From NCBI GenBank assembly GCA_963678775.2, contig CAXXGR010000007.1, forward strand, positions 1 through 64,000: a DNA stretch of 64,000 nucleotides. The letters are read 5' to 3'. The translations under genes were made by a program, and so were the position numbers. The first letter of the stretch is position 1. Every line of letters starts with the position of its first letter. Source of the stretch: JBFHIJ01 sp963678775. Lineage in GTDB: Bacteria > Bacteroidota > Ignavibacteria > Kapaibacteriales > UBA2268. Under the pieces are notes generated by a model. The model did no database searches and had not been told where the DNA came from. It worked only from the letters and a program-made list of their open reading frames with translations. Shown in pieces: positions 1 to 10,100 of the stretch.

Positions 1-399
1 AATTGAATTCAAAATAATTTTGAAAAATTATATAAAAAAAATACTATGATAAATTATAGAAAGAAATTATTTTATTGATTCTATATCAATTAGACAAAAG
101 AATTAGAAATAAAAATAGACAATTCTTAATTATTTTCTCATTGCCAAAAAAAAAAAAAAAATTCAAAAAAAAAAAATATTCTCCTTAAATATAAGTATTT
201 AGTTACATTTTTTCAAGTTTTGAAATTTAAATTTTTTTAGCTCTATCAAATATGATCAATAAATTTATTTGCTAATAGTTAAAATAAAATTTTGCATATT
301 TTTTAATTTAACTCTATTTACTATATAAAGATCAATAGGAACTTAAGATTAACTTATGTTATTTTTACAAAGAGTTTCAAAAATTATTTTACTACAGAA

Positions 400-1576
400 A
401 AAAAAAAAAATTATTTATCCCAATTACTTTGATCACTTTTCTATATTTCTAAAAATATCATACTCCTTGTTATTTTTAATAATAAGATTCCACATCTTTT
501 TTAACTTTTGAATATTATGGAACAGAATATCTCTAAAAAATTGTATGTTTACTTAGCTAAAGCCAACCTATACGATCATATTAATCATATATAAGCATCC
601 TTGTTATAGCATCTTTCAATGCATCTGAAATATTTCTACCTTATCATTTGATAGAATTTTAATTTATTTTTTAAGATTGTTTTAACTCTTATAAATTTCT
701 ACCAAAAAATGGATATATTCCATATAATAATTGATAGCATAACTAAATAAATGATATATCTAGTAATTATCTATTTTGAAAAACGAAAATTAAAACCACT
801 CCTAATGATCAAATATCAGTTTTATTAGTATATTCTTATTTATTTAATATTTCTGGAGACATATATAAAGGAGTTCCACATTATTCTTTTTCAAAATTTT
901 AATTTTGGGAAATATTAATTTATTTTGCACAACTATTAAAAAAGTATGAGTGAATAGAATCTCATAAAGAATTTAAAAATCTTACCCAAAATCTCCAATC
1001 TTATAAATTTTTTTAGCATGTTAAACATGGATAAAAATATTGGCTAATTTAAAATCTCTATGAATAATATTTTTTTCATGTAAGCCTTTAAAACCGTTTA
1101 GCAATTAAAATAGAATTTCTATTACATCATTTTCTTAAAGTCCATTTGTTTTTTTTAACTCAGCTAAAGAGTAACAAAAAAAGAATACAAAAAAATATTT
1201 TTTAATGAATCATTAAAGAAAGTTTAACATTCTAAATCACCATAATTACAAAATTCTTAAATTAGATAACATACAGAATCCTTTTCAAAATATTCAATAA
1301 ATCCTACAACATTTTCATTTTTATTTATTGATTTTAAGATTTCTACTTCTTAAATTCATATTTTATATTCAAAAGGACTTTTAAAATTTCTTTTATCAGT
1401 AATTTTAATTGCTATCTCTTAACTTGTTGATGTATCAATACCTTTATAAACTTTATAAAAAATGCTTAAAAATTATATTGAAAAAAAAATTAAAAAATTT
1501 TTTAACCTTCTCCATATTATCCCTTTCCTAAAAAGGATTTAATTATATATTTACCAATTTATTTCTTGCAATACAT
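400..1576 (-). CDS. Ciliate-type Ser/Thr protein kinase (intron-containing, variant code)
   Basis: Read on the minus strand with UAA/UAG as Gln and UGA as Trp, this gives a protein kinase domain: a Gly-rich loop (GKGQYGE), a Lys-containing AIKI strand, the catalytic loop HRDFKLANIF near 1040-1065, IGDFG, the activation segment end GTPLYMSPEIL, then DIWSLGV, LCYQLLYGIYPFFG and DRIGW. The most likely start is the ATG at 1576. At least three introns of about 50-60 nt with GT..AG ends interrupt it: one after the Gly-rich loop, one after DFG, and one after SLGV. UGA codons fall at 1356-1358, 809-811 and 644-646; the middle one is at the invariant Trp of DIWSLG. The 3' end is not determined; 400 is approximate. 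The kinase subfamily was not resolved. This is eukaryotic DNA, unlike everything right of 3630. Confidence 0.75.
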
Positions 1577-1974
1577 TTTTTTCTTTTTTTATAAAAAAAA
1601 AGTCTAGAAAATTAAAAAATTATTTTAATACTAATGTGTATAGGTATTTTCAAAAATTTACTAAAAATAGTTTAAGTTAATATAAGTTAATATAAAATTT
1701 TTTTTGTAAAAATAAAAATATATTAAGTAGACTCAAATATATAATTTATTTACTACTATGAATATTCTATCTTATTATCTCTAAAAATTTTTAGTACAAA
1801 AATTTGTTAGATAAATTTGAGATTATTATTGGTTTGTCAATGAATTCTTATAGTATTTTTTTTAGAAAATTTATTTTCTAAATAGAAATTCTTTGTTTTT
1901 ATTTTTTGTTTAAAATAAAAAAATTAAAATATAAAGATAGCTTTTATTTATAGTAATTATATATGAGTTCATAA
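1577..1974. other. AT-rich spacer, no gene seen
   Basis: About 400 bases between the kinase start and the cyclophilin stop, both genes on the minus strand. It is very AT-rich, with homopolymer A and T runs and stops in all frames under the standard code. It should hold the 3' flank of the cyclophilin gene and the promoter of the kinase gene. I see no coding signature or conserved RNA fold. Confidence 0.5.
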
Positions 1975-2776
1975 TCAAATTTCAGCTGTATCAACAACGG
2001 TAACTTTTACTTTTGGTTTTCCACTTTAAGTTCTAAAAATGATATTAATTTAACTTAAATAACTATATTTTTTATTTACCCAACTTTTTCAACAGCATCA
2101 ACAATATCAAATCCTTCTAAAACTCTACCAAAAACAACGTGTTTACCTTTATAAAAAAAACATTTTTTTTTTTTTTTATAAATTAATAAAATGTTTTTAC
2201 CATCAAGCCATGGTGTTTCTGAAGTGGTAATAAAAAATTATGATCCATTAGTGTTTGGTCCAGCATTAGCCATTGATAAAACATATTTAGCATGTTTAAT
2301 TTTAAAGTTTTCATCTTTAAATTTAGCACCATAAATAGATTCTCCACCAGTTCCATCAAATCTTGTAAAATCACCACCTAATTAAAATTAAAATAGAAAA
2401 TAACAACGATAAATATTTTTATTTTATATAAATAAACCTTAGATCATAAAGTTTGGAATAATTCTATGGAAGATTGATCCTTTGAAATGTAAATCAAAGC
2501 CACTGGCTGATTTACCATTTTCACCAGTACATAAAGCTCTAAAATTTTCTATGAAATATTTAGAATTAATTACTTTCCTTATAAATAGAGAAAAGAATTA
2601 CCAGCAGTTTTTGGAACAGTTTTTCCAAATAAACCTAAAATAATATCTCCTTTAACTTCATCACCTATTTTTACAGTAAATTTAACTTTATTTGTAACTT
2701 CTTCATCTTTGGCAGGTATAGAAGTGATATAGATAATGCAGCTTAAGACTACAATAAATTTAAGAATTGTTTACAT
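1975..2776 (-). CDS. Secreted cyclophilin-type peptidyl-prolyl isomerase, ciliate nuclear gene
   Basis: A complete cyclophilin can be spliced from five exons. An N-terminal hydrophobic segment (starting M-Q-T-I-L-K-F, where Q is TAA) suggests a signal peptide. It is followed by VPKTAENFRALCTGE, IFHRIIPNFMIQGGDF, GTGGESIYG, SMANAGPNTNGSQFFITT, WLDGKHVVFG and VDAVEKVG, all classic cyclophilin A/B blocks. The catalytic Arg (HRI), the QGGDF strand, the FFITT and the WLDGKH residues are present. The Gln residues of MIQGGDF and GSQFFITT are written TAA. Four introns of about 50-60 nt have GT..AG ends, for example after TAEN's first base and inside MIQG. The frame ends at TGA (1975-1977) with a second in-frame TGA two codons later. 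Expected role: protein folding in the secretory pathway by prolyl isomerisation. Confidence 0.88.
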
Positions 2777-3175
2777 TCTTATATTAATAATTTTTTTTTT
2801 TTTTTAACTATGATTTTAAATTTTATTTGTACTTTGAAATTATTATTGTTTAATTAAATAGTTAATTAAATTTTGGATACAAAACCATTTTAACGTGGTA
2901 AAATTTTATTTCTTAAATAATTAAAGTTACTAAAAATTTATTAAAGATTTTTTTTCTTAGGCTAATAAAAGTCTTAATAACCTTTAAAAAATATATAGAA
3001 GTATTTTTTTTGTCTTGCTTTTTTATCTTTGAAGAAAATAATGTTAATACAGTTTAAAAATATTAGAATAGAATATAAAAGTTAAGTTAAAAAATGAATA
3101 AATTAATAAAATTATATATGAAATCTTAAACAAAAAGACAAAATTAAAATAAACTAAAATTATATTAATAAAATT
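2777..3175. other. AT-rich spacer, no gene seen
   Basis: About 400 bases upstream of the cyclophilin start, dominated by A/T runs. It probably contains the cyclophilin promoter and the 3' end of the EF-hand gene to its right. I found no coding signature beyond that. Confidence 0.45.
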
Positions 3176-3622
3176 CTAAGTATGAAAAATAATTAATAAA
3201 GGAAATTTAACAACATCAGGCAAGTGCTTTGAAAAATCTAATAAAAAAAAAATCATCATATTAATAGTCATCTATATTTTTTTAATGAATTAAAATATAC
3301 TCTTCTGTAGTAAGTGTCCAATTACTATTTCTGTCCAAATATCTGAATAATGTATATTATTCTTAGTAAGTTAGATATAAATTGCTTCTATAAGAAATAC
3401 ATGAAAAGATTTATTAAAAAATTCAAAGAAATTTTGAAAGAATATACTTTTATAAACCTAAGGAATATTCTTCAAATGAAACAGCTTCTTTACGTTAAGG
3501 ATCAATATTTTTAATAAGATCAAGTAAGAATTAGTCATAATTTGGAAATTTCTTGGATTCTAATTAAAAAAAGTATAAAAATTTTAATTTCTTATAGAAA
3601 TAATATACATTCTTTTGTTTTT
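3176..3622 (-). CDS. EF-hand protein fragment, ciliate nuclear gene, 5' end cut by the junction
   Basis: Minus-strand exons give KFPNYDQFLLDLIKNIDPQR followed by an EF-hand-like loop ending VSFEEY, and then a near-canonical EF-hand loop DRNSNWTLTTEE. Gln is again written TAA (for example in YDQF and DPQR). Likely introns are about 49 nt near 3560-3608 and a longer one near 3370-3450, but the splice choice between the two EF-hand blocks is uncertain. The upstream exon runs up to about 3622, where bacterial sequence begins, so the N-terminal part is missing. Calcium-binding is inferred from the loop pattern; the parent family (calmodulin-like, kinase-linked or other) cannot be told. The stop is uncertain; 3176 marks an in-frame TAG that could be Gln under this code. 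Confidence 0.6.
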
Positions 3623-3635
3623 AACTGTTGGCACG
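3615..3635. other. Junction between ciliate-type and bacterial DNA
   Basis: Left of about 3622 the sequence has intron-split minus-strand exons with UAA as Gln. Right of about 3630 an uninterrupted plus-strand bacterial frame begins in the middle of a protein. Both genes are cut at the same place, with no repeat, insertion sequence or att-like site around it. The sharp change in base composition and gene style fits a chimeric join. Confidence 0.8.
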
Positions 3636-3737
3636 GAAATGCGTTATATGTATCTCAACTTTGGTGAAACATTTGGAGGTACAAATTGGAGTAGAGCTGG
3701 CTTCTTAGTTTATGGGTTTGAATACAATTTGAGGTAG
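3630..3737 (+). CDS. C-terminal end of a bacterial outer-membrane-type protein (5' truncated)
   Basis: The frame from 3630 reads G-T-E-M-R-Y-M-Y-L-N-F-G, then a Gly/Asn/Trp-rich stretch, and ends VYGFEYNLR with TAG at 3735-3737. Alternating hydrophobic residues and a final aromatic-rich strand suggest the last strands of a beta-barrel or a surface protein, but the fragment of about 35 residues is too short for a family call. The 5' part is missing because the bacterial sequence starts here. The composition matches the bacterial side rather than the ciliate side. Confidence 0.5.
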   Translation, partial: GTEMRYMYLNFGETFGGTNWSRAGFLVYGFEYNLR

Positions 3738-3804
3738 TTTTTTTTCAACAATACAATAAAGATTTTGTGTAGAAAAAAAAATATGTGTTATATTTGGCAA
3801 TTGT

Positions 3805-3835
3805 AAACCACTACATATTTTGTAGGGAGTGGTTT
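3805..3835 (+). terminator. Hairpin downstream of the truncated gene, possible terminator
   Basis: An 8 bp stem (AAACCACT with AGTGGTTT), extended by an inner CTACA/TGTAG pairing after a GG bulge. The trailing T run is short (TTTG), so termination is plausible but not strong. Confidence 0.35.
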
Positions 3836-3971
3836 GTCATGCTGTGATAATATGGTATTTCATTAAAGCTTATAGACTTATAGATACTTTATAATAAATA
3901 CGCTTTTTGAAAATAAATGTTGCAAAGAAAGATTTATATTTTGTGCTAGGTTGTATAAAGGAGTTAAACTA

Positions 3972-6900
3972 ATGCGAAGATTTTTCGTTTTAATCATGCT
4001 GGTTACGCTACTGTTGCCTATAGCGACTTTCGCTCAGGTACATGGTTCCATACAAGGAACTGTTGTAGACGAAGACAGTAAGCCTCTTCCCGGGGTAACA
4101 ATTAAGTTGCTTGGGACTAAACGAGGTGCTAAGACTAAACCAAACGGCAAGTTTGTCATTAACAATGTTGTTGCTAATAAGTACGATGTGAAAGTTACAC
4201 ACGTGGCTAAAGGTGACCAAATTATCAAAGGTGTCAGAGTTTTGACTGGACAGTCTACACCGCTAAACATCACAATGAAAGATAAAGTAAGTCAGACTGA
4301 AGTAGTAGTCGTGACGGCAGACAGAGACATGGTAAAAGTAAATGTTACCGGTTCTCAAAGTGTGGTTACCGGCGACGCAATTGCTAAAGGCTCGGCTGAA
4401 AATATGGTAGATGCGGTTGCACAACAAGCCGGTGTAACTAATTCAGGTTCCGGTTATAGTATTCGTAGTGCCCGTCAGGCTGATACTCAAATCCTTGTAG
4501 AAGGGATGGACATGAGTAATAAGTTTACAGGCGGTATGGGGCTAGGTGGTTCTAAATACTACCCAATGGTTTCTGCTGCAGCTACTGAATCTGCACAGGT
4601 AATGAAAGGTGGTATGGGAGCTGAGTATTCTGGTTTTGGAGCAGTAAATACTTCTATGAAATCAGGTAGAAACGATAAATACGAAGGTTATTTAAGATAT
4701 AGAACAGATTTGTCATTCCTTAATGGCCGTCAATCTAGTGGTCTTGACCTAGTAAGAGTAGGTAACAACTTCGAATATAACAATGTCGGAGAAGGTCACA
4801 AATTGCAAGGTTCAAATGAAGGTAAATATGAATTTGGTATAGGCGGTCCACTGCCAGGCTTAAATGATGTTACTTTCTTTGTATCAGGTTATTACTTTCA
4901 TGAAGATTACCGTGGCGCAAGCTATGAAATCTATGATCCACTTGGAAACAATATGTCTCAAGTGCCTAATAACCAAACATGGATGAAAAATATTTCCGGT
5001 AAATTTACTTATGAGTTAGCCTCAGGTATTAAAATGGTAGTGGGTGGTACTTATGGTATGACCAACTTTGAAACAGCCGGCTATTCTTCTTACTATTTGA
5101 CAGGCGAAGGCATGTCTACTGATAGTGTTTATAATGGAGTTAACCAAGGCTTTGCTAAGATAAATGTGGCAAACCAAGTTTTATCTAACATTTATGTTAA
5201 GTTAAATCATACTTTGTCTGAGACAATGTTTTATGAAGTGAGAGTTTCTCGTTCCTCTAATAGTGATTACCAAGGAAGAAGAGGTTCTTTTGATGATCCA
5301 AACTTTATCTCAGGTTTTGATATTTTAGAACCACAAGATAATTTGCAACCTCAGAATGAACTAATGGTAGCAGGTTCTGACTTTGTTGTAGATCAATATA
5401 CACAAATGAATACAACAAACGGCTTTACTAAAGATGGATATTTGGAAGGTGAAATGCCTATAAGAAATCCACTTACAGGCTACTATGAAGGTCGTCCTTA
5501 TTCATCAGGTACACAGAATGCTTTTGGTCTACAAAATAGGTTTTATTCTGATGGATCCGTTGGTGGTGGATTTGACTTTAGGGAAGGTAGTTATATGCAG
5601 TTAGATGGTAAATTCAGCTGGATATTAAATGAAGCAGATATTGACCAAGAATTTTCTGCCGGTTTTAACTTGAAACTATATGAGTTGCATAGACACTACA
5701 ACGGTAGTCCTTACAGTGGCGATCCAAGCTATGATCTTTATACTGATAAATGGGGTGGAAATATTTATGCTACTAACGAAGACTACATTTATCAAAAAAC
5801 AAGTAAACCATTTAAACCAACATCATTTGACTTCTATTTAAGTGATCGTATTAAATACAAAGATGTGACACTTAGTGCAGGTCTTCGTATGGATTATTTT
5901 GATGCAAATTCTCAATACCGTTTACCTAATGACTCTTATAACTTCGTTTCTATTGCAAATGAAGAAGGGTTGGGTGACGTTGATTCAAAAATGAAAATAT
6001 CTCCAAAAATTGGTGTAAACTATAGAATTACAGATCAATCAGTATTTAAAGTAAACTACGGTGTTTATTACTCTTACCCATCACTTCAGTTGCTATATGA
6101 TGGTTTCAACAAAGTAAACCTTCGCGGTAGCTCTATTATTGGTAATCCTGATTTGGATGCTCAAAGAAAGAATGAATATCAAGTAGGTTACGAATCAATT
6201 ATAACAGAAGATATGATGATTGAACTATCTGCTTATTATAATGACATCTATAATGAAGTTGGAACAGTTTATATTCCTGCAGTTCCAATTCCTTATTACC
6301 AATATACAGTTACAGAATATGGTAACTCTCGTGGTATCGAATTAAGTTTGAGACGTCGTATGGTCGATCACTTTAACTTTGAACTTAACTATACCTTAGG
6401 CTGGGCTACAGGTACTTCTTCAAGTGCTACTTCAAATGCATCTCTTAATACGGATCCTTTCACAGGTAATCCTATGTTCCCATTAGCAGCTTACTCTACT
6501 AGTCGTGATATCAGACATAGAGTCAGTGCTAGTGTTAACTTTAACTGGGGAGATGACGAAGGCCCTGCTATCGCAGGTATCCAACCTTTGCAAAACACAA
6601 ATATTAACTTGACAGCAAGCTACAGATCAGGTGCTCCTTACACTAAAACAGACCAAACCGGTAATATGCTGTCAAATAGAAACGGTGAACGCTTACCTTC
6701 ATACTGGAACTTAGATATGCGTTTAACTAAAGCAATCAAAATGAGTGATATTTGGGAAGGTGCAGGTGACACTGAAATCGAATTTTTCCTTGACGTAAAT
6801 AACTTACTTGATATAACTTCAGCATACTCATTCTATACTGTGACAGGTGACCCTGATGATGATGGACAGCTTTCAAAAGTAAACGTGGGTGACTACAGTA

Positions 6901-7136
6901 CTACTATTTGGTACAAAGAAGCAGATTATGCTAATTCTCAGTCATTTAACTCTTTACAGTATGACTATTATGGCAATAGAATGTATAACGAACAAGCTGA
7001 TATTGATAATAATGGTCAAGTAAATCAAATAGAAAAATACGAATCATACATCAACTACGTTGAAAAATTGCGTTCTTTCAAAGGTAACTATAAAGCTCCA
7101 AGAACAGTTTACCTTGGGGTAAAAGTTAAGTTTTAA
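3972..7136 (+). CDS. TonB-dependent outer-membrane receptor with carboxypeptidase-like domain
   Basis: About 1054 residues. The start is taken at the ATG at 3972 rather than 3951, because AAAGGAG lies just upstream of it and a clean signal peptide (MRRFFVLIMLVTLLLP, then ATFAQ) begins there. Residues of about 25-105 form a CarboxypepD_reg beta-sandwich (GTVVDEDSKPLPGVTIKL). A TonB plug follows (VLVEGMDMSNKF-like block), then a long barrel ending in Phe (YLGVKVKF). Near the C-terminus is an acidic DIDNNGQVNQIE stretch resembling a calcium-binding loop. The family imports large ligands across the outer membrane using TonB energy; the ligand here is unknown. It heads a run with a giant secreted protein and a PorV-like protein, an arrangement typical of surface systems in FCB bacteria. 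Confidence 0.88.
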   Translation: MRRFFVLIMLVTLLLPIATFAQVHGSIQGTVVDEDSKPLPGVTIKLLGTKRGAKTKPNGKFVINNVVANKYDVKVTHVAKGDQIIKGVRVLTGQSTPLNITMKDKVSQTEVVVVTADRDMVKVNVTGSQSVVTGDAIAKGSAENMVDAVAQQAGVTNSGSGYSIRSARQADTQILVEGMDMSNKFTGGMGLGGSKYYPMVSAAATESAQVMKGGMGAEYSGFGAVNTSMKSGRNDKYEGYLRYRTDLSFLNGRQSSGLDLVRVGNNFEYNNVGEGHKLQGSNEGKYEFGIGGPLPGLNDVTFFVSGYYFHEDYRGASYEIYDPLGNNMSQVPNNQTWMKNISGKFTYELASGIKMVVGGTYGMTNFETAGYSSYYLTGEGMSTDSVYNGVNQGFAKINVANQVLSNIYVKLNHTLSETMFYEVRVSRSSNSDYQGRRGSFDDPNFISGFDILEPQDNLQPQNELMVAGSDFVVDQYTQMNTTNGFTKDGYLEGEMPIRNPLTGYYEGRPYSSGTQNAFGLQNRFYSDGSVGGGFDFREGSYMQLDGKFSWILNEADIDQEFSAGFNLKLYELHRHYNGSPYSGDPSYDLYTDKWGGNIYATNEDYIYQKTSKPFKPTSFDFYLSDRIKYKDVTLSAGLRMDYFDANSQYRLPNDSYNFVSIANEEGLGDVDSKMKISPKIGVNYRITDQSVFKVNYGVYYSYPSLQLLYDGFNKVNLRGSSIIGNPDLDAQRKNEYQVGYESIITEDMMIELSAYYNDIYNEVGTVYIPAVPIPYYQYTVTEYGNSRGIELSLRRRMVDHFNFELNYTLGWATGTSSSATSNASLNTDPFTGNPMFPLAAYSTSRDIRHRVSASVNFNWGDDEGPAIAGIQPLQNTNINLTASYRSGAPYTKTDQTGNMLSNRNGERLPSYWNLDMRLTKAIKMSDIWEGAGDTEIEFFLDVNNLLDITSAYSFYTVTGDPDDDGQLSKVNVGDYSTTIWYKEADYANSQSFNSLQYDYYGNRMYNEQADIDNNGQVNQIEKYESYINYVEKLRSFKGNYKAPRTVYLGVKVKF

Positions 7137-7185
7137 TTGTAGAACACTACATTTAGAATGTTAATAAATTAAAATAGAGGATACA

Positions 7186-10100
7186 ATGATAATTTCATTC
7201 AAAAAAGTTTTATTAAGCATGATTGCTTTGCTTTTACTTGTAGTTCAAACTACAATGAATGCTGACATTCATGAGAAATTTAAAACTGATGAAGACAGTC
7301 CTGAAGTGCTTTTAAGAAAAGCAACAGGGGCATTTGATTTGCAGATGAATACTGTAAGTAATATCCAATTTTACACTACAAACTATGGTATTTTTGGTTA
7401 TAACGTAGCGAACCGTACTGGTGGATCGCACTGGCCTAGAAATTCCCTCAACCAATATATCTATGCCGGTGGTGCTTGGATTGGTGCAAAAGTTCAAGCT
7501 GTTGATCAAAGTACAGGGGAGAAAATATTCAACCCTGAAACAGGTGAACCTGAACTATTGAAACTTTGTGAGTTGACTTACAATCCTAGTGATGGTCAGT
7601 CATGGATGGTTCCGGGACGAATAAGAGACGTTGCGGGAAGTGAAACTTTTTTAGTTGACAATGATGCAACTGCAGTTGAAAAATACAGAACATATTTTTC
7701 AACAGATTTCTTAGGTAATGGTGAGCCAAGAGATGTAACTGATGGAACAAGCTGGCCAATCTGGGACTCCAGTGACGATCCTGATGATACTTTGAAAACA
7801 AAAAGATATTTTGGTTACTATATAGAAGATGAATCTCTTAGAAGTGAAAACACTTACCAAAAAGGTCCTGCTTTCATTTCAGGTGAAGATATCTTTGCTA
7901 CATATAAAGATACTGATTTAAGATATTTTGAAGGTGGATATTCTTCAGCTCAAAAAAAGGGTTATCCTTTCTATATTCAGTACGAACAAATGATTTATTC
8001 TTGGGGTTTTGGTGATTACAAAGATTTTGTCTTCATCAAATATGACTTGATATCGTTTAACGAAGATACGTTGAGAGATTGTTGGTTAGCTCCTGTAATG
8101 GACGTCGATATTGCTCGTGAACCTAATACAAGTGCTGGTGCTGTGAATGATAGAGTAAGATATTATTCAGAAGACTCTACTCTAAACATGGCGGTACAAT
8201 GGTCTCAAGCAGATAGAGGCGAAGCCGGTCGTGGTTTTGGTTATTTGGGGTATGACTTCCTGGAGTCACCTGCAGTACAGGGGAAATTTTTACCGGATAG
8301 TAGTTTAAACCCGCTAGAAGGTTTCCTTAGAACTGACAAAAGAAAATATACAAATGCGGAACAGTTAGGCTTGCAGACATTTAATAACTGGAACATAGCA
8401 GATGACTTGGAAAATGACGTAGAACGTTATGACTTCCTTTCTACTTTTGCTCGTGATGGTGATGAAGGTGCCGGTGACAAACGTTTTATGATGGCTACCG
8501 GTCCATTTAATATGAAACCTTATGATACTGCAAGAGTAGTAGTGGGTATCATTATTGCAGATGCTGTAAAGGATCTTGCAGCACCGGATGGTACATTGGA
8601 AGATATGGCAACTCTTGTAACTAAAGACAAATTTGCTCAAACTGTATATGATAATAACTTTAGAGCTCCAATGCCTCCAAGACGTGCTAATTTATCAGCA
8701 AGAGGCGTAAATAATGGTGTAGTATTATCATGGGATAATTATTCTGAGATGTCTGAAGATAATGAAGAAAATGGTCTTGACTTTATGGGGTACAGACTTT
8801 ACAGATCTAGAAGAACAGACATCGCAAACTATACAGAACATCAAACTGATACTTCAGGTCCTCTTGGATGGAGACAAATAGCAGAATGGTCTATGCCTAC
8901 TGCATTCCAAAAATCATATCTTAAAGCAGGTAAACCTGCAGAGGAATATAAAATGCCATTTATTGATTCGCTTATGGTAATTGGACCTGTAGCTAATAGT
9001 ATATATGGTGAAGTTGATGTATTAGATTCATTCAATATCAGAGTGATGAGAGTCTGCCAAGGCTGTATCATGGAAAGACAAAATTTCTTTAATAGAAAAT
9101 TTTATGATAATGATGGTAATGAATCTAGATTTGATACTTTAAATCTACCTATGATAGTTGATATTGATACTGCTGAGATTACTACCGGCCCTTGGGGTAA
9201 ATACTTCTATGGTGTTGCAAATAAAAGCAAATTAGGTGTCAATCTTAATAAATACAGATATGAAGCCGCACAACCTTATGATGGTGGTAATTTAGAGAAA
9301 ATAAGAGAAAATAGAAAAGAATACCTTGAAAGAGGTTATAGATTTAATCCTCAACAAAATGATTTTCTATTAGATTCAATTCTTATTGGTACTATCGAAC
9401 TAGAAAGTGCTGTATTAGATTATAATCCAATATATTACATAAGAAAAACAACAAAAATTAATGCAAGTACTTATTTAGGTTTTTCAAACTTTGTAGCGAC
9501 TCCTGCTGATCAGCGTCCTGCAGACACAAAAGATATTGATACACTTAAATGGACTTACTTTGAAGATGTTGATGCTGAAACAGGTGAAGTTATTTATGTT
9601 AAACATAACGTAGATACTATTTTTTACTATAGTACTGCTACAAAGATTAAAGAAGCAGGTTCTGATAAATACGTTATCGACTACGCTTTAATTGATAACT
9701 CTGCGCAAGCAATTATGTCTAACGCAGAGCACTTGGACTATGTTAATAAATTGGTTTACCAATATCTAAAAGAAGGGAAAGCTAAAGCGATATTCCCTAA
9801 TTTTGAAGAAAAAACTACTTATGAAGTTCCTGCAACTGACTCTGTTACTGGGGATATCGCTATTGATCCTGACACAGGTGAAGTGATTTATGATACAATC
9901 ACAGTGATAGATAGAGTTGATTTTCAACAATCAAAATTAATTCGTGAAGGACTTATACCTGAATACATGGAAAAATTAACTGATGGAAGAACTTTTGTAG
10001 ATCTTGGTGACAATGGGGATGGTATATTTTACTATGACGAAGACCCAACCAAATCAGAAAGAATGATTAATAACGTGGATTATTACTACAAATTATTATC

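Noticed and set aside
2183..2377. Open frame on the minus strand reading as a 64-residue protein under the standard code
   Set aside because: It is a piece of the cyclophilin exon in another frame. The true frame gives conserved cyclophilin blocks when UAA is Gln and introns are removed.
1..3620. The left end as decayed bacterial DNA full of stop codons
   Set aside because: Conserved kinase, cyclophilin and EF-hand blocks reappear intact when a ciliate code and short introns are used, so it is functional eukaryotic sequence rather than debris.
3615..3635. Join as a natural insertion by a mobile element
   Set aside because: There is no inverted repeat, target duplication, integrase or att-like sequence near it, and both flanking genes are simply cut.
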